A stretch of 7,054 bases of DNA from Dehalococcoidia bacterium (GTDB taxonomy: Bacteria > Chloroflexota > Dehalococcoidia > UBA3495). Positions 1 through 5,827 of this stretch are shown here, piece after piece; position 1 is the first letter of the stretch; each line of letters opens with the position of its first letter. Position numbers and translations under genes: made by a program. The DNA lies in the NCBI GenBank assembly GCA_028822675.1, contig JAPKDE010000135.1, positions 1-7,054 on the forward strand, read 5' to 3'. A model generated the notes under the pieces. It was not told the origin of the DNA, did no database searches, and was given only the letters and a program-made list of their open reading frames with translations.

Positions 1-120
1 TTATGCCCAAAGATTATTGTTATTAAGTTTGGCAATGATAGCAACGACGATAAAATATAGGGAGGGCGGTTTGGCTCTATTTTCCTGGGGCCAATGGTCA
101 CTTTCCTTCGGAATATGCCT
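1..120. other. Unassigned left edge
   Basis: This stretch is noticeably more AT-rich than the genes to its right. It lies beyond the terminator of the DAHP synthase gene. A short frame reading rightward from the edge ends at a TAG at 58-60 and could be the tail of a gene outside the window, but nothing in its 19 codons is recognisable. No RNA gene or repeat is evident apart from a 9-mer (gggagggcg, 60-68) that recurs in the terminator stem at 139-147. Confidence 0.3.
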
Positions 121-160
121 AAAAAAAGCAATAAAAAAGGGAGGGCGTATGCCCTCCTTT
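121..160 (-). terminator. Rho-independent terminator after the DAHP synthase gene
   Basis: Read on the minus strand, a 7-bp GC-rich stem (GGAGGGC, 157-151, with GCCCTCC, 146-140) closes a 4-nt ATAC loop. It is followed by one C and then TTTTTT (138-133), with a second run of seven T at 127-121. This is a textbook intrinsic terminator 34 bp beyond the DAHP synthase stop, and it ends the trpA-aroH-aroF transcript. The plus strand also has a short TTT after the same stem, so weak bidirectional activity is possible. Confidence 0.93.
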
Positions 161-194
161 AAAGTTGCAATGCTAATTATTTGAGGTCTGTTGG

Positions 195-1217
195 TTAGTT
201 GCTACCCACCGGTTGTTTTCTCACCGAGGCAATTGCCTTGACCTGTTCCATCAACATGTCAAAGTTCTCAAATGTGAGGGACTGGGGGCCATCGCATTTC
301 GCCAGATCCGGGTTGGGATGGACCTCAATAATTAGTCCGTGAGCCCCGGCGGCAATGGATGCCAAAGCAACGGGGGTGACCAAGTACCACTTTCCGGTGC
401 TGTGGCTAGGATCGCAGACGATGGGCAAGTGGCTGAGCCGCTTGATCACCGGCACTGCGGCCACGTCTAGGGTGAACCGGGTGAAGGTCTCAAAGCCTCT
501 GATTCCCCGTTCGCAGAGAATCACCTGTTGGTTTCCACCGGCCATCACGTACTCAGCGGCCAGCAGCCATTCCTCGTAGGATGCGGCCAGTCCGCGCTTG
601 ACCATTACAGGCTTGTTAAGCTTGCCAACTTCATCCAATAGGTTGTAGTTCTGCATGTTGCGTGCGCCAATTTGCAGGATGTCTGCGTATTTGGCCACGG
701 TTTCAACGTCATCAGTGGCCATCACCTCTGTGATGATGGGCAGGCCGGTTTCTTGCTTGGCAGTTAGAAGAAGCTTTAGACCATCTTCGCCCATGCCGCG
801 GAAGCTGTAGGGAGAGGTTCTTGGCTTGAAAGCACCACCGCGCATTACGGTAGCGCCGGCGGCCTTCACTGCTTTGGCAGTAGAGACCATTTGCTCTTCA
901 TCTTCAACGGAGCAGGGGCCGGCCATGATCACCGGATCAGGTCCGCCAATCACGGCGTCACCCACTCTGATGATTGTGTCATCAGGATGGAATTCTTTAC
1001 TGGCCAGTTTGTAGGGCTTGGAAATCATGACAACTTCCACAACCCCATTCATCAGTTCCATTTCATCTTTGAAGTCTGGGGGTATTGACCCCATGACGCC
1101 AATTACTGTTCTTTCTACTCCCAGATTAATCTGGGCAACCATTCCCCGGGACTCAATCCGTTCGCGGATGGCTTCCAGGTCATCTGTGGAAGTTTCTCGT
1201 GCCATTACGACGATCAT
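195..1217 (-). CDS. aroF: 3-deoxy-7-phosphoheptulonate (DAHP) synthase, type I-beta
   Basis: This enzyme condenses phosphoenolpyruvate with erythrose 4-phosphate to DAHP, the committed step of the cytoplasmic shikimate pathway. The 340-residue product has an N-terminal ferredoxin-like (ACT-like) domain at about 1-70 and then a TIM barrel. GPCSVE (100-105), KPRTSPYSF (131-139) and DPSHSTGKW (269-277) are intact. The expected metal ligands fall at Cys102, His272, Glu298 and Asp309, which is the numbering I recall for the Thermotoga maritima enzyme. In that family the N-terminal domain mediates feedback inhibition by Tyr or Phe, so similar control is likely here (inference). An upstream GTG at 1229 would add four residues. 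I prefer the ATG at 1217 because AAGGTGA sits 8 nt before it and the family numbering then matches exactly. It is the last gene before the terminator and lies 224 bp after aroH. The symbol is family-based; aroG is also used. Confidence 0.96.
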   Translation of the reverse strand: MIVVMARETSTDDLEAIRERIESRGMVAQINLGVERTVIGVMGSIPPDFKDEMELMNGVVEVVMISKPYKLASKEFHPDDTIIRVGDAVIGGPDPVIMAGPCSVEDEEQMVSTAKAVKAAGATVMRGGAFKPRTSPYSFRGMGEDGLKLLLTAKQETGLPIITEVMATDDVETVAKYADILQIGARNMQNYNLLDEVGKLNKPVMVKRGLAASYEEWLLAAEYVMAGGNQQVILCERGIRGFETFTRFTLDVAAVPVIKRLSHLPIVCDPSHSTGKWYLVTPVALASIAAGAHGLIIEVHPNPDLAKCDGPQSLTFENFDMLMEQVKAIASVRKQPVGSN

Positions 1218-1441
1218 TTCAGAACTCACCTTTGGTCTGTGGATTTATTTGCATCTCGTTTTTCCCGCGGGCACTATTCTCGTGCTTGTATTGGGCTTCT
1301 AGGAGGAGGAACTGGGACAGGCCCTAAACGAGGTACCCCACCACTATAGGAGCCTGCGACCGCGGATGCGGCAGGGCTCCACACAATCATCCCAGGCGTA
1401 TCACCAAAGGGACAAAATCAACGATTTCTAGAGCGCGCAAC
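1218..1441 (-). promoter_or_regulatory. aroH-aroF intergenic leader with GC-rich hairpin
   Basis: These 224 bp separate two genes of one pathway and contain no convincing gene. On the minus strand, GGAGCCCTGC (1380-1371) pairs with GCAGGCTCC (1357-1349) with one bulged C around a 13-nt loop. No U-run follows, so it is not an intrinsic terminator. Downstream, GTGGTGGGGTACCTCG loosely resembles a T-box core, but two extra bases interrupt the bulge and no anti-terminator or terminator pair is visible. I found no strong -35/-10 pair. The length and structure suggest a leader or processing site controlling the DAHP synthase separately from trpA-aroH; this is inference. Confidence 0.35.
1225..1233 (-). 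promoter_or_regulatory. Ribosome binding site deciding the DAHP synthase start
   Basis: The minus strand reads AAAGGTGAG. Its AAGGTGA core lies 8 nt upstream of the ATG at 1217-1215. The GTG that would begin the longer reading frame (1229-1227) is embedded inside this Shine-Dalgarno sequence, so it is an unlikely start. Confidence 0.8.
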
Positions 1442-1795
1442 CTATGCGCGCAATGATGCAGCCCCTTTCAGATATTTGTATACCAGATCCTTTGGCTCCT
1501 TTTCAGTATTAACCAGTATAAGTATCCTGATACAACTGGGCAAGCTACCCTGCACCACCACTTGAGTCATATCCATCAGCGGTGCATTGGCCCAAGCCAA
1601 TTTACGCGCGGCGGTAGCGGAGAAAGCAGCATCCAAATCCGGAGTTATCGTAAAGAACACTGCCGCCAATGAATCTTCTTCTAAATCGTTGGCGTCGATC
1701 AAAGCCTGTACCAGCTCGGTCGTGGCCTCGTGAATCGCCTCTTCAGTGTTGGAGTCTGCGGTTGTCGCCCCCCTGATTCCCCGGCATGCTGTCAT
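1442..1795 (-). CDS. aroH: Chorismate mutase, AroH (monofunctional, trimeric) type
   Basis: This enzyme rearranges chorismate to prephenate, opening the Phe/Tyr branch. The 117 residues match the Bacillus subtilis AroH fold rather than the helical AroQ class. RGIRGATT lies at 5-12 (Arg8 equivalent to Arg7), TPDLDAAF at 51-58, Arg64 corresponds to Arg63, SCIR at 87-90 carries the essential Arg90, and Tyr108 is kept. Two active-site positions differ from B. subtilis: Cys75 is Asp75 and the catalytic Glu78 is Gln78, so the acidic side chain appears moved by three residues. The protein stops just after the LR that precedes the family's flexible tail. It starts at ATG, with GGAG 11 nt upstream, 15 bp after the trpA stop, so the two genes are cotranscribed and probably translationally linked. 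The fold assignment is sure; full activity is likely but not proven given Gln78. Confidence 0.93.
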   Translation of the reverse strand: MTACRGIRGATTADSNTEEAIHEATTELVQALIDANDLEEDSLAAVFFTITPDLDAAFSATAARKLAWANAPLMDMTQVVVQGSLPSCIRILILVNTEKEPKDLVYKYLKGAASLRA

Positions 1796-1810
1796 TGAGT
1801 AAATGGCTCC

Positions 1811-2617
1811 TTAGTTTGGGAGCGAGTTTCCGGCCAGTTCGGCAACAAACCGGCTGGCCCGCTCGACCAGTTCTTCTCTAGGCGATTCAAGCATCACCCT
1901 GATCAGGGCGCTGCCAACTACTGCGGCGTCCGCAGTTTTACCAACCTCTTCCACATGGGCCCGGTTGGAGATTCCAAATCCCACTGCCAGCGGGAGGGTA
2001 GTGTGGGCTTTCACTCGGTCCAATAGTTCATAGCTGCGCCCTGAAACCTGTTCCCGCGCGCCGGTCACCCCGGTAACGCTGATGCAATAGATGAACCCGC
2101 TAGCCCTGGCACAAGAGGCTGCGATACTCTCGTCGGTGCTGGTGGGAGCCAATAGCGGAATCATGGAAATATCGTGGGTCTGGCACTCTGCGGTCAAAGG
2201 GTCGGCTTCGAATCCTGGCAGGTCCACAGTGATAAGTCCGTCAACGCCGGCCTGATGGCAACGCTGGGCAAATGGGACCAGTCCGTAGGTGTAAATCGGG
2301 TTGTAGTAACCCATCAGTATCAATGGAGTGTCGGGAATCTTATCGCGCAAGGCATCAGCCGCGTTCAGGCAGTCTTCCAGGCTGGTGCCGTTCTGCAGGG
2401 CCTTGAAGCTGGAGTCCTGAATCACCGGGCCTTCAGCCAATGGATCGCTGAATGGCACGCCAAGCTCAACGGCGTCAGCACCCGCCGCTACCATCGCTGG
2501 GACCAACTCCATAGTGGCTTCCATGTCCGGAAAACCGGCTGTCAGAAACACAATTAGTCCGGGACGCTTCTGCTCCCGGACTATATCGAACATACGCCTA
2601 ATTCTAGATTCGCCCAT
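1811..2617 (-). CDS. trpA: Tryptophan synthase alpha subunit
   Basis: TrpA cleaves indole-3-glycerol phosphate to indole and glyceraldehyde 3-phosphate, normally inside an alpha2-beta2 complex with TrpB. From ATG 2617 the product is 268 residues, the usual family length. It shows LTAGFPD (25-31), ELGVPFSDPLAEGP (51-64), GYYNPIYTYG (103-112), SVTGVTGAR (180-188), GFGIS (213-217) and the phosphate-binding GSALIR (235-240). Glu51 matches the catalytic Glu49 of the enterobacterial enzyme. The second catalytic acid, normally Asp60, is Glu62. A frame extension to a TTG at 2695 adds 26 residues without family similarity and is rejected. An AGGT lies 7 nt before the ATG, and a stronger GGAGG lies 16 nt before it, next to a small GGAC/GTCC hairpin. 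trpB is not adjacent: the upstream neighbour is a membrane protease gene. The aroH ATG follows 15 bp after the stop. Confidence 0.95.
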   Translation of the reverse strand: MGESRIRRMFDIVREQKRPGLIVFLTAGFPDMEATMELVPAMVAAGADAVELGVPFSDPLAEGPVIQDSSFKALQNGTSLEDCLNAADALRDKIPDTPLILMGYYNPIYTYGLVPFAQRCHQAGVDGLITVDLPGFEADPLTAECQTHDISMIPLLAPTSTDESIAASCARASGFIYCISVTGVTGAREQVSGRSYELLDRVKAHTTLPLAVGFGISNRAHVEEVGKTADAAVVGSALIRVMLESPREELVERASRFVAELAGNSLPN

Positions 2618-2694
2618 ACCTGGGACCTGAAGTCCTCCCGACCCGTGACAAAAATAGTGGGCCTCTGGTTTAGGCAAATTTAACGTACAACCCA

Positions 2695-2733
2695 ACCGGT
2701 GTCTACCCCTGCGGGTTTTAACAGCACCGGTGC
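2695..2733. repeat. Two ACCGGT palindromes upstream of trpA
   Basis: In the 156 bp between the protease gene and trpA, ACCGGT occurs at 2695-2700 and again at 2726-2731. The second copy sits inside the perfect 10-bp palindrome GCACCGGTGC (2724-2733). The 31-bp centre-to-centre spacing is about three helical turns, compatible with cooperative protein binding. No convincing promoter was seen beside them, and the motif is short enough to occur by chance. Confidence 0.25.
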
Positions 2734-2773
2734 GAGGCCCTAGGCGACCCCGAGACGATACGAGTGATTAGAT

Positions 2774-3745
2774 TCAGCTGCTAAGAGCCTGCAAGCCCAC
2801 CGCCAAGGCATTTTGGCCGGCATGAGCACCAATGGCTGCCCATAGGGAGCCAGTGCGCCAATATAGCCAGGCCAGGAGAAATCCGGTGATGAAGATTGGA
2901 ATCATCACGCCAATGGAAAGGTGGAAGACGCTGAACACCAGCGCGCTGACCGTGATGGCCATCCATGGGTTCATCTTGGGCAGCAGACCCCGGAAGATGA
3001 ACCCGCGGAAGAATATCTCTTCGCTCAGAGGGGTGACGAAGGCCAGGGCTTGGAACGTCAGCAGCATGGCCGGACCGTCAAATATTATATCTGACTCCAC
3101 CGACGGCGGGATCAATATTTCCCAACCCAGTGCATCCACGAGACCAGCATAGATAGAGGTGGCGGTCAAACTGGTGGCCAACACGCCCAGCATCATCAAT
3201 ACGGCCCGTTTGCGTGGCCGTTGGACACGGCTCAGTCGCAGCACTGCCAGTGGGTACCGGGCGTGGCGCAGGCCAAAGTACCAAACGGTGGCGAAGATGC
3301 CCAAGGCCATCAGGTGGACGCTAATCCAGGTGGCTACCGCGTCTTCTTGCTCCGGATAGACCGACGCCACCAATGAGGCCACCATTGCCGCCGAGAACAG
3401 GGCGAAGATGACGACGACTATGCCGAGGATGATCTGACCGCCACCCCAAGTCACACCGCCCATGCGCCGGGGTACCCCCCTAGTGTTATTAGAGGCGGGC
3501 TCGGCAGCTACTTCAAAGTCATCACCGTCCGCAGCTCTGACAGACTGGTAGCCGCAACCGGGGCAATAATTCTGGCCCAAAGCCCAATCACGGCCGCAAC
3601 TGGAACAGAAGGAAGGTTCTACGGAAGGGTCAGCGGATTCGCTCACAGCCAGCTCCGGTGTGTTATCGCCTAGTTGTTCAGGATTGTCGGCGTTTGTAGC
3701 AAGTCGTGGATTATTATCGCTGGACTGCAAATTCAGTCCGTGCAT
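2774..3745 (-). CDS. CPBP (CAAX protease/bacteriocin-processing) family intramembrane metalloprotease with N-terminal zinc ribbon
   Basis: From ATG 3745 the product has 323 residues. A low-complexity, acidic N-terminus leads to a zinc ribbon with Cys47-x2-Cys50 and Cys61-x2-Cys64. From about residue 100 the protein is hydrophobic, with roughly six to eight membrane segments. The CPBP motifs are present in order: EEIFFR (Glu242, Glu243, Arg247), FSVFH (Phe271, His275) and HAGQN (His308, Asn312), so the glutamyl and histidine metal-site residues are intact. Members cleave prenylated proteins or peptides, act in bacteriocin self-immunity, or remain uncharacterised; the substrate here is unknown. 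The zinc ribbon is probably cytoplasmic and could bind a partner. The frame can be extended to a TTG at 3754, but the ATG better fits a weak GAG site and the nearby promoter. It lies 156 bp ahead of trpA on the same strand, so read-through into trpA is possible. Confidence 0.9.
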   Translation of the reverse strand: MHGLNLQSSDNNPRLATNADNPEQLGDNTPELAVSESADPSVEPSFCSSCGRDWALGQNYCPGCGYQSVRAADGDDFEVAAEPASNNTRGVPRRMGGVTWGGGQIILGIVVVIFALFSAAMVASLVASVYPEQEDAVATWISVHLMALGIFATVWYFGLRHARYPLAVLRLSRVQRPRKRAVLMMLGVLATSLTATSIYAGLVDALGWEILIPPSVESDIIFDGPAMLLTFQALAFVTPLSEEIFFRGFIFRGLLPKMNPWMAITVSALVFSVFHLSIGVMIPIFITGFLLAWLYWRTGSLWAAIGAHAGQNALAVGLQALSS

Positions 3746-3769
3746 ACATCTCAAAAATCATCAATTTCA

Positions 3770-3797
3770 AGTATACCAATGTGGCCACTATTGCCAA
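3770..3797 (-). promoter_or_regulatory. Sigma70-type promoter for the CPBP protease gene
   Basis: The minus strand has TTGGCA (3797-3792), a 16-nt spacer and TATACT (3775-3770); each box matches the consensus in five of six positions. Transcription would start near 3763, giving a leader of only about 18 nt before ATG 3745. The spacer contains the perfect 8-bp palindrome GTGGCCAC (3781-3788). If no other promoter exists downstream, this one may also feed trpA, aroH and aroF. Confidence 0.7.
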
Positions 3798-3816
3798 GTC
3801 TTTATTCGGGCAATAG
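3788..3816. repeat. Inverted repeat overlapping the leftward -35, possible operator
   Basis: CTATTGCC (3788-3795) is perfectly inverted as GGCAATAG (3809-3816) around 13 nt. The left arm covers most of the -35 box of the CPBP promoter. The half-site spacing of 21 bp (two turns) suits a dimeric repressor, but no regulator gene is present in the window and the function is inferred from position alone. Confidence 0.4.
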
Positions 3817-3838
3817 CTCAAAATCGCGACTGATTTGA

Positions 3839-3867
3839 TTGCCAGAAAATGGCCCGTCAGCCATAAT
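3839..3867 (+). promoter_or_regulatory. Sigma70-type promoter for the GatC-like/amidase genes
   Basis: TTGCCA (3839-3844), a 17-nt spacer and CATAAT (3862-3867) each match the consensus boxes in five of six positions with ideal spacing. Transcription would begin near 3874, leaving an approximately 80-nt leader before ATG 3954. That leader contains a small CCCA-ATA-TGGG hairpin at 3912-3922. The promoter is divergent from the CPBP promoter, with start points about 110 bp apart. Confidence 0.7.
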
Positions 3868-3953
3868 GGTTGCGGCCCACACCCGGCCTACGCACTCGGC
3901 AATTGTGAGCTCCCAATATGGGCTCCCAGTACGAGCGAAATGGAGATGAAAAT

Positions 3954-4148
3954 ATGGCCTCACAGAACCAGCTTTCAAGGGAAGAATTTGACCGCCTGAG
4001 AGAAAAACTCGGCGTGGACGGCGAACCAGACTATTTGGATGAACTCTACACGCAGGTGCGAGGGGTTTACATGATGGCAGAAAGCATCCGGGCGATCGAC
4101 GTTTCCGGCGCCGAGCCGGACATGGCTTTTATCCCTCCAACCAATTAA
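3954..4148 (+). CDS. Small GatC/AtzG-like amidase partner protein
   Basis: This 64-residue acidic, mostly helical protein contains no cysteine and no membrane segment. Its second half (about residues 31-57) follows the GatC pattern, in which a helix leads into an 'iDxxGxEP' turn: here IRAIDVSGAEPDMAF (43-57). It lacks the C-terminal belt that GatC uses to wrap GatA and GatB, ending soon after EPDMAF. AtzG, the roughly 68-residue partner of the amidase AtzE, has a comparable size and C-terminal EP motif. Placement directly before an amidase gene (94-bp gap) supports a role as a small subunit that stabilises or completes that enzyme; this is inference. GGAG (3942-3945) lies 8 nt before ATG 3954, so I prefer it to the in-frame ATG at 3918, which has no site and would add 12 non-conserved residues. 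Confidence 0.75.
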   Translation: MASQNQLSREEFDRLREKLGVDGEPDYLDELYTQVRGVYMMAESIRAIDVSGAEPDMAFIPPTN

Positions 4149-4242
4149 TTATTTCAGATTCGTCAGCACCGCCTGTCACTCCCAACTTAAGATTCCAGAA
4201 TCGTGATGGTCCTGAAATTAAGAACTACGAGGCAAATCACCC

Positions 4243-5655
4243 ATGAACACACTAGAAATCTGCTATATGAGCGCCGGGGACCTCTCCAAGCTGGTCCAGA
4301 GCAAAGAAATCTCCCCCGTTGAAATTATTGAGGCCCATCTAACCAGGATTGACGCCACCGAACCAGTGCTGAATTCGTTCATCACTCTCTTGGCCGACCA
4401 GGCCCGCAAAGCTGCCCGTCAGGCTGAAAAAGACATCCAGGCCGGACGGTACAAAGGCCCGCTCCACGGTATACCGGTAGCGCTGAAAGACCTGTACAAC
4501 ACCGGCGGGGTGCGCACTACCTCCGGCTCCAGGATCTTCGACACGTTCATACCCGCGGAAGACTGCACCGTGGCCGCCAAATTCCATCAGGCCGGGGCCA
4601 TTTTGCTGGGCAAACTAAACATGCACCAGTTTGCCTACGGGCCAACGGGCGAGAACCCAGATTACGGACACATGCACAACCCCTGGAACCCAGACATGGT
4701 CACTGGTGGTTCCAGCGGCGGTTCCGGGTCTGCTGCTGCAGCCGGCCAGTGCACCATTACCACCGGCAGCGACACTGGTGGCTCCATTCGCATACCTGCC
4801 GCCCTCTGCGGAATTGTTGGTCTCAAGCCGACCTACGGGCTGGTCAGCCGCTACGGCCTCTCCGCCCTGTCCTGGTCCCTGGACCACCCCGGCCCAATGA
4901 CCCGGACGGTGGAAGACACCGCTATCACGATGAATGTCATCGCAGGGCATGATCCAAGGGACGTTGCCTCTGCCAAAGTAGACATCCCTGATTACACCTC
5001 AGCTTTGACCGGAGACGTCAAAGGCCTGCGCATCGGCATCGTAAAAGAATACTTCGAAGCGCCGCTGGACCCTCAGGTGAGAAAAGCAGTGATGGATGCT
5101 ATCAGCCTGCTAGAAAGCATGGGCGCAGAGGTAAAAGAGGTCTCGTATCCCATGTTCAACCAGTCCCAGGCCATCTCCAGCACCGTGCTGATGGCTGAGG
5201 CCACGGCCTATCACCGCGACCTGTTGGAGAAGGACGGTCATCAGTTGTACGAGCCGGTCCGCCAACGATTAGAAGCTGGGCTTTTCATCAGCGCCGCTGA
5301 ATACCTACGTGCTCAACAGGCCAGAAGCATCTTTGACCAACAGGGTCGACGCCTGCTCGACGAGGTTGATCTGCTGGCAGGTCCGACCGAGCCAATCACT
5401 GCTCCGGAGATTCTGGCATCCAAGGTGATGGCCGGAGAGCAAGAGGTAGGCGTGGTGGGCGCACTCACGCAGTACACCAGGCCTTATAACATCAACGGGT
5501 TCCCGGCTATTTCAGTCCCGTGTGGCTTCTCCGATGATGGCATGCCAATTGGCCTGCAACTGGCGGGAAGGCCCTTCGACGAGTTGACCGTGCTCCGGGC
5601 CGCTCACGCCTATGAACAGGCCAATGACTGGCATACTCGCCGCCCGCCGATCTAG
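4243..5655 (+). CDS. Amidase-signature hydrolase, GatA/AtzE-like
   Basis: This 470-residue amidase-signature enzyme hydrolyses an amide bond through a Ser-cisSer-Lys triad. All three residues are present with exact family spacing: Lys82 in ALKD, cis-Ser157 in GGSSGGSGS (155-163) and nucleophile Ser181 in GSDTGGSIRIP (175-185). KPTYGLVSRYGL (195-206) and the C-terminal ISVPCGF and GLPIGLQ-like GMPIGLQL (433-440) are also typical. The FAYGPTGENPDYG stretch (130-142) resembles free-standing amidases and AtzE more than canonical GatA, where a FxxGxSxExS-type segment is usual. With the small GatC-like gene just upstream and no gatB in the window, a two-subunit amidase acting on a small molecule is more likely than tRNA-dependent amidotransferase, but GatA cannot be excluded from sequence alone. 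GAGG (4229-4232) is 10 nt before the ATG. No signal peptide is visible, so it should be cytoplasmic. Confidence 0.93.
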   Translation: MNTLEICYMSAGDLSKLVQSKEISPVEIIEAHLTRIDATEPVLNSFITLLADQARKAARQAEKDIQAGRYKGPLHGIPVALKDLYNTGGVRTTSGSRIFDTFIPAEDCTVAAKFHQAGAILLGKLNMHQFAYGPTGENPDYGHMHNPWNPDMVTGGSSGGSGSAAAAGQCTITTGSDTGGSIRIPAALCGIVGLKPTYGLVSRYGLSALSWSLDHPGPMTRTVEDTAITMNVIAGHDPRDVASAKVDIPDYTSALTGDVKGLRIGIVKEYFEAPLDPQVRKAVMDAISLLESMGAEVKEVSYPMFNQSQAISSTVLMAEATAYHRDLLEKDGHQLYEPVRQRLEAGLFISAAEYLRAQQARSIFDQQGRRLLDEVDLLAGPTEPITAPEILASKVMAGEQEVGVVGALTQYTRPYNINGFPAISVPCGFSDDGMPIGLQLAGRPFDELTVLRAAHAYEQANDWHTRRPPI

Positions 5656-5664
5656 CCGTTCATT

Positions 5665-5701
5665 TTTAGACGCTCGTTCACGAGGCTGGTGGTGGTCTAA
5701 A
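5665..5701. repeat. Inverted repeat after the amidase gene
   Basis: TTTAGAC (5665-5671) is repeated inverted as GTCTAAA (5695-5701). Inside lies CTCG-TTCA-CGAG (5673-5684), giving a two-tier stem-loop just after the amidase stop. No T-run follows on the plus strand, so it is at best a weak or factor-dependent terminator or an RNA 3' end stabiliser. Confidence 0.3.
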
Positions 5702-5771
5702 GTCACCTAATCCACACGGCTATTTGGCTACGTATTTCATGTAGAATCGATATATGGTTTTAAATGATGTT

Positions 5772-5800
5772 TTGACAAATTTTATTCAGAGCTATCTAAA
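5772..5800 (+). promoter_or_regulatory. Promoter for the HAD hydrolase gene
   Basis: A perfect -35 hexamer TTGACA (5772-5777) is followed after 17 nt by TCTAAA (5795-5800), a four-of-six -10 match. TATCTA at 5793-5798 is an alternative with 15-nt spacing. The surrounding DNA is AT-rich compared with the genes. Transcription would start about 20 nt ahead of the TTG at 5828, so the HAD gene can be expressed independently of the amidase. Confidence 0.55.
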
Positions 5801-5827
5801 GAGTCGATCAACCGGAGAGACGGCAAT

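Noticed and set aside
2..184. Plus-strand frame open from the left edge to a TGA at 182-184
   Set aside because: It runs through the intrinsic terminator, the translation looks random, and no start or motif is visible.
1329..1346. T-box-like GTGGTGGGGTACCTCG on the minus strand
   Set aside because: Two extra bases disrupt the conserved UGGN bulge. No Stem I with a credible specifier loop and no terminator or SD-sequestering stem could be drawn.
1274..1390. 38-codon minus-strand ORF in the aroH-aroF gap, considered as an attenuator leader peptide
   Set aside because: It has one Trp and one Tyr codon only, no run of regulatory codons, a weak ribosome site, and no terminator with U-run after it.
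2174..2557. 127-codon open frame on the plus strand opposite trpA
   Set aside because: It lies wholly antisense to a well-conserved trpA, has no ribosome site and no recognisable motif, and reads like a codon-bias shadow.
2618..2695. 26-residue N-terminal extension of TrpA from a TTG
   Set aside because: It has no similarity to TrpA and no ribosome site at the TTG, and the shorter form has the standard 268-residue length.
2705..2719. ACCC-CTGC-GGGT followed by TTT on the plus strand, considered as a terminator
   Set aside because: The stem is only 4 bp and no plus-strand gene ends nearby.
3918..3953. Earlier ATG for the GatC-like protein
   Set aside because: It has no Shine-Dalgarno, the added residues do not fit the family, and GGAG is ideally spaced for ATG 3954.
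4615..4950. 111-codon open frame on the minus strand inside the amidase gene
   Set aside because: It is antisense to the catalytic region of the amidase; its Gly/Ala/Val-rich translation mirrors the GC-rich codons of the real gene.
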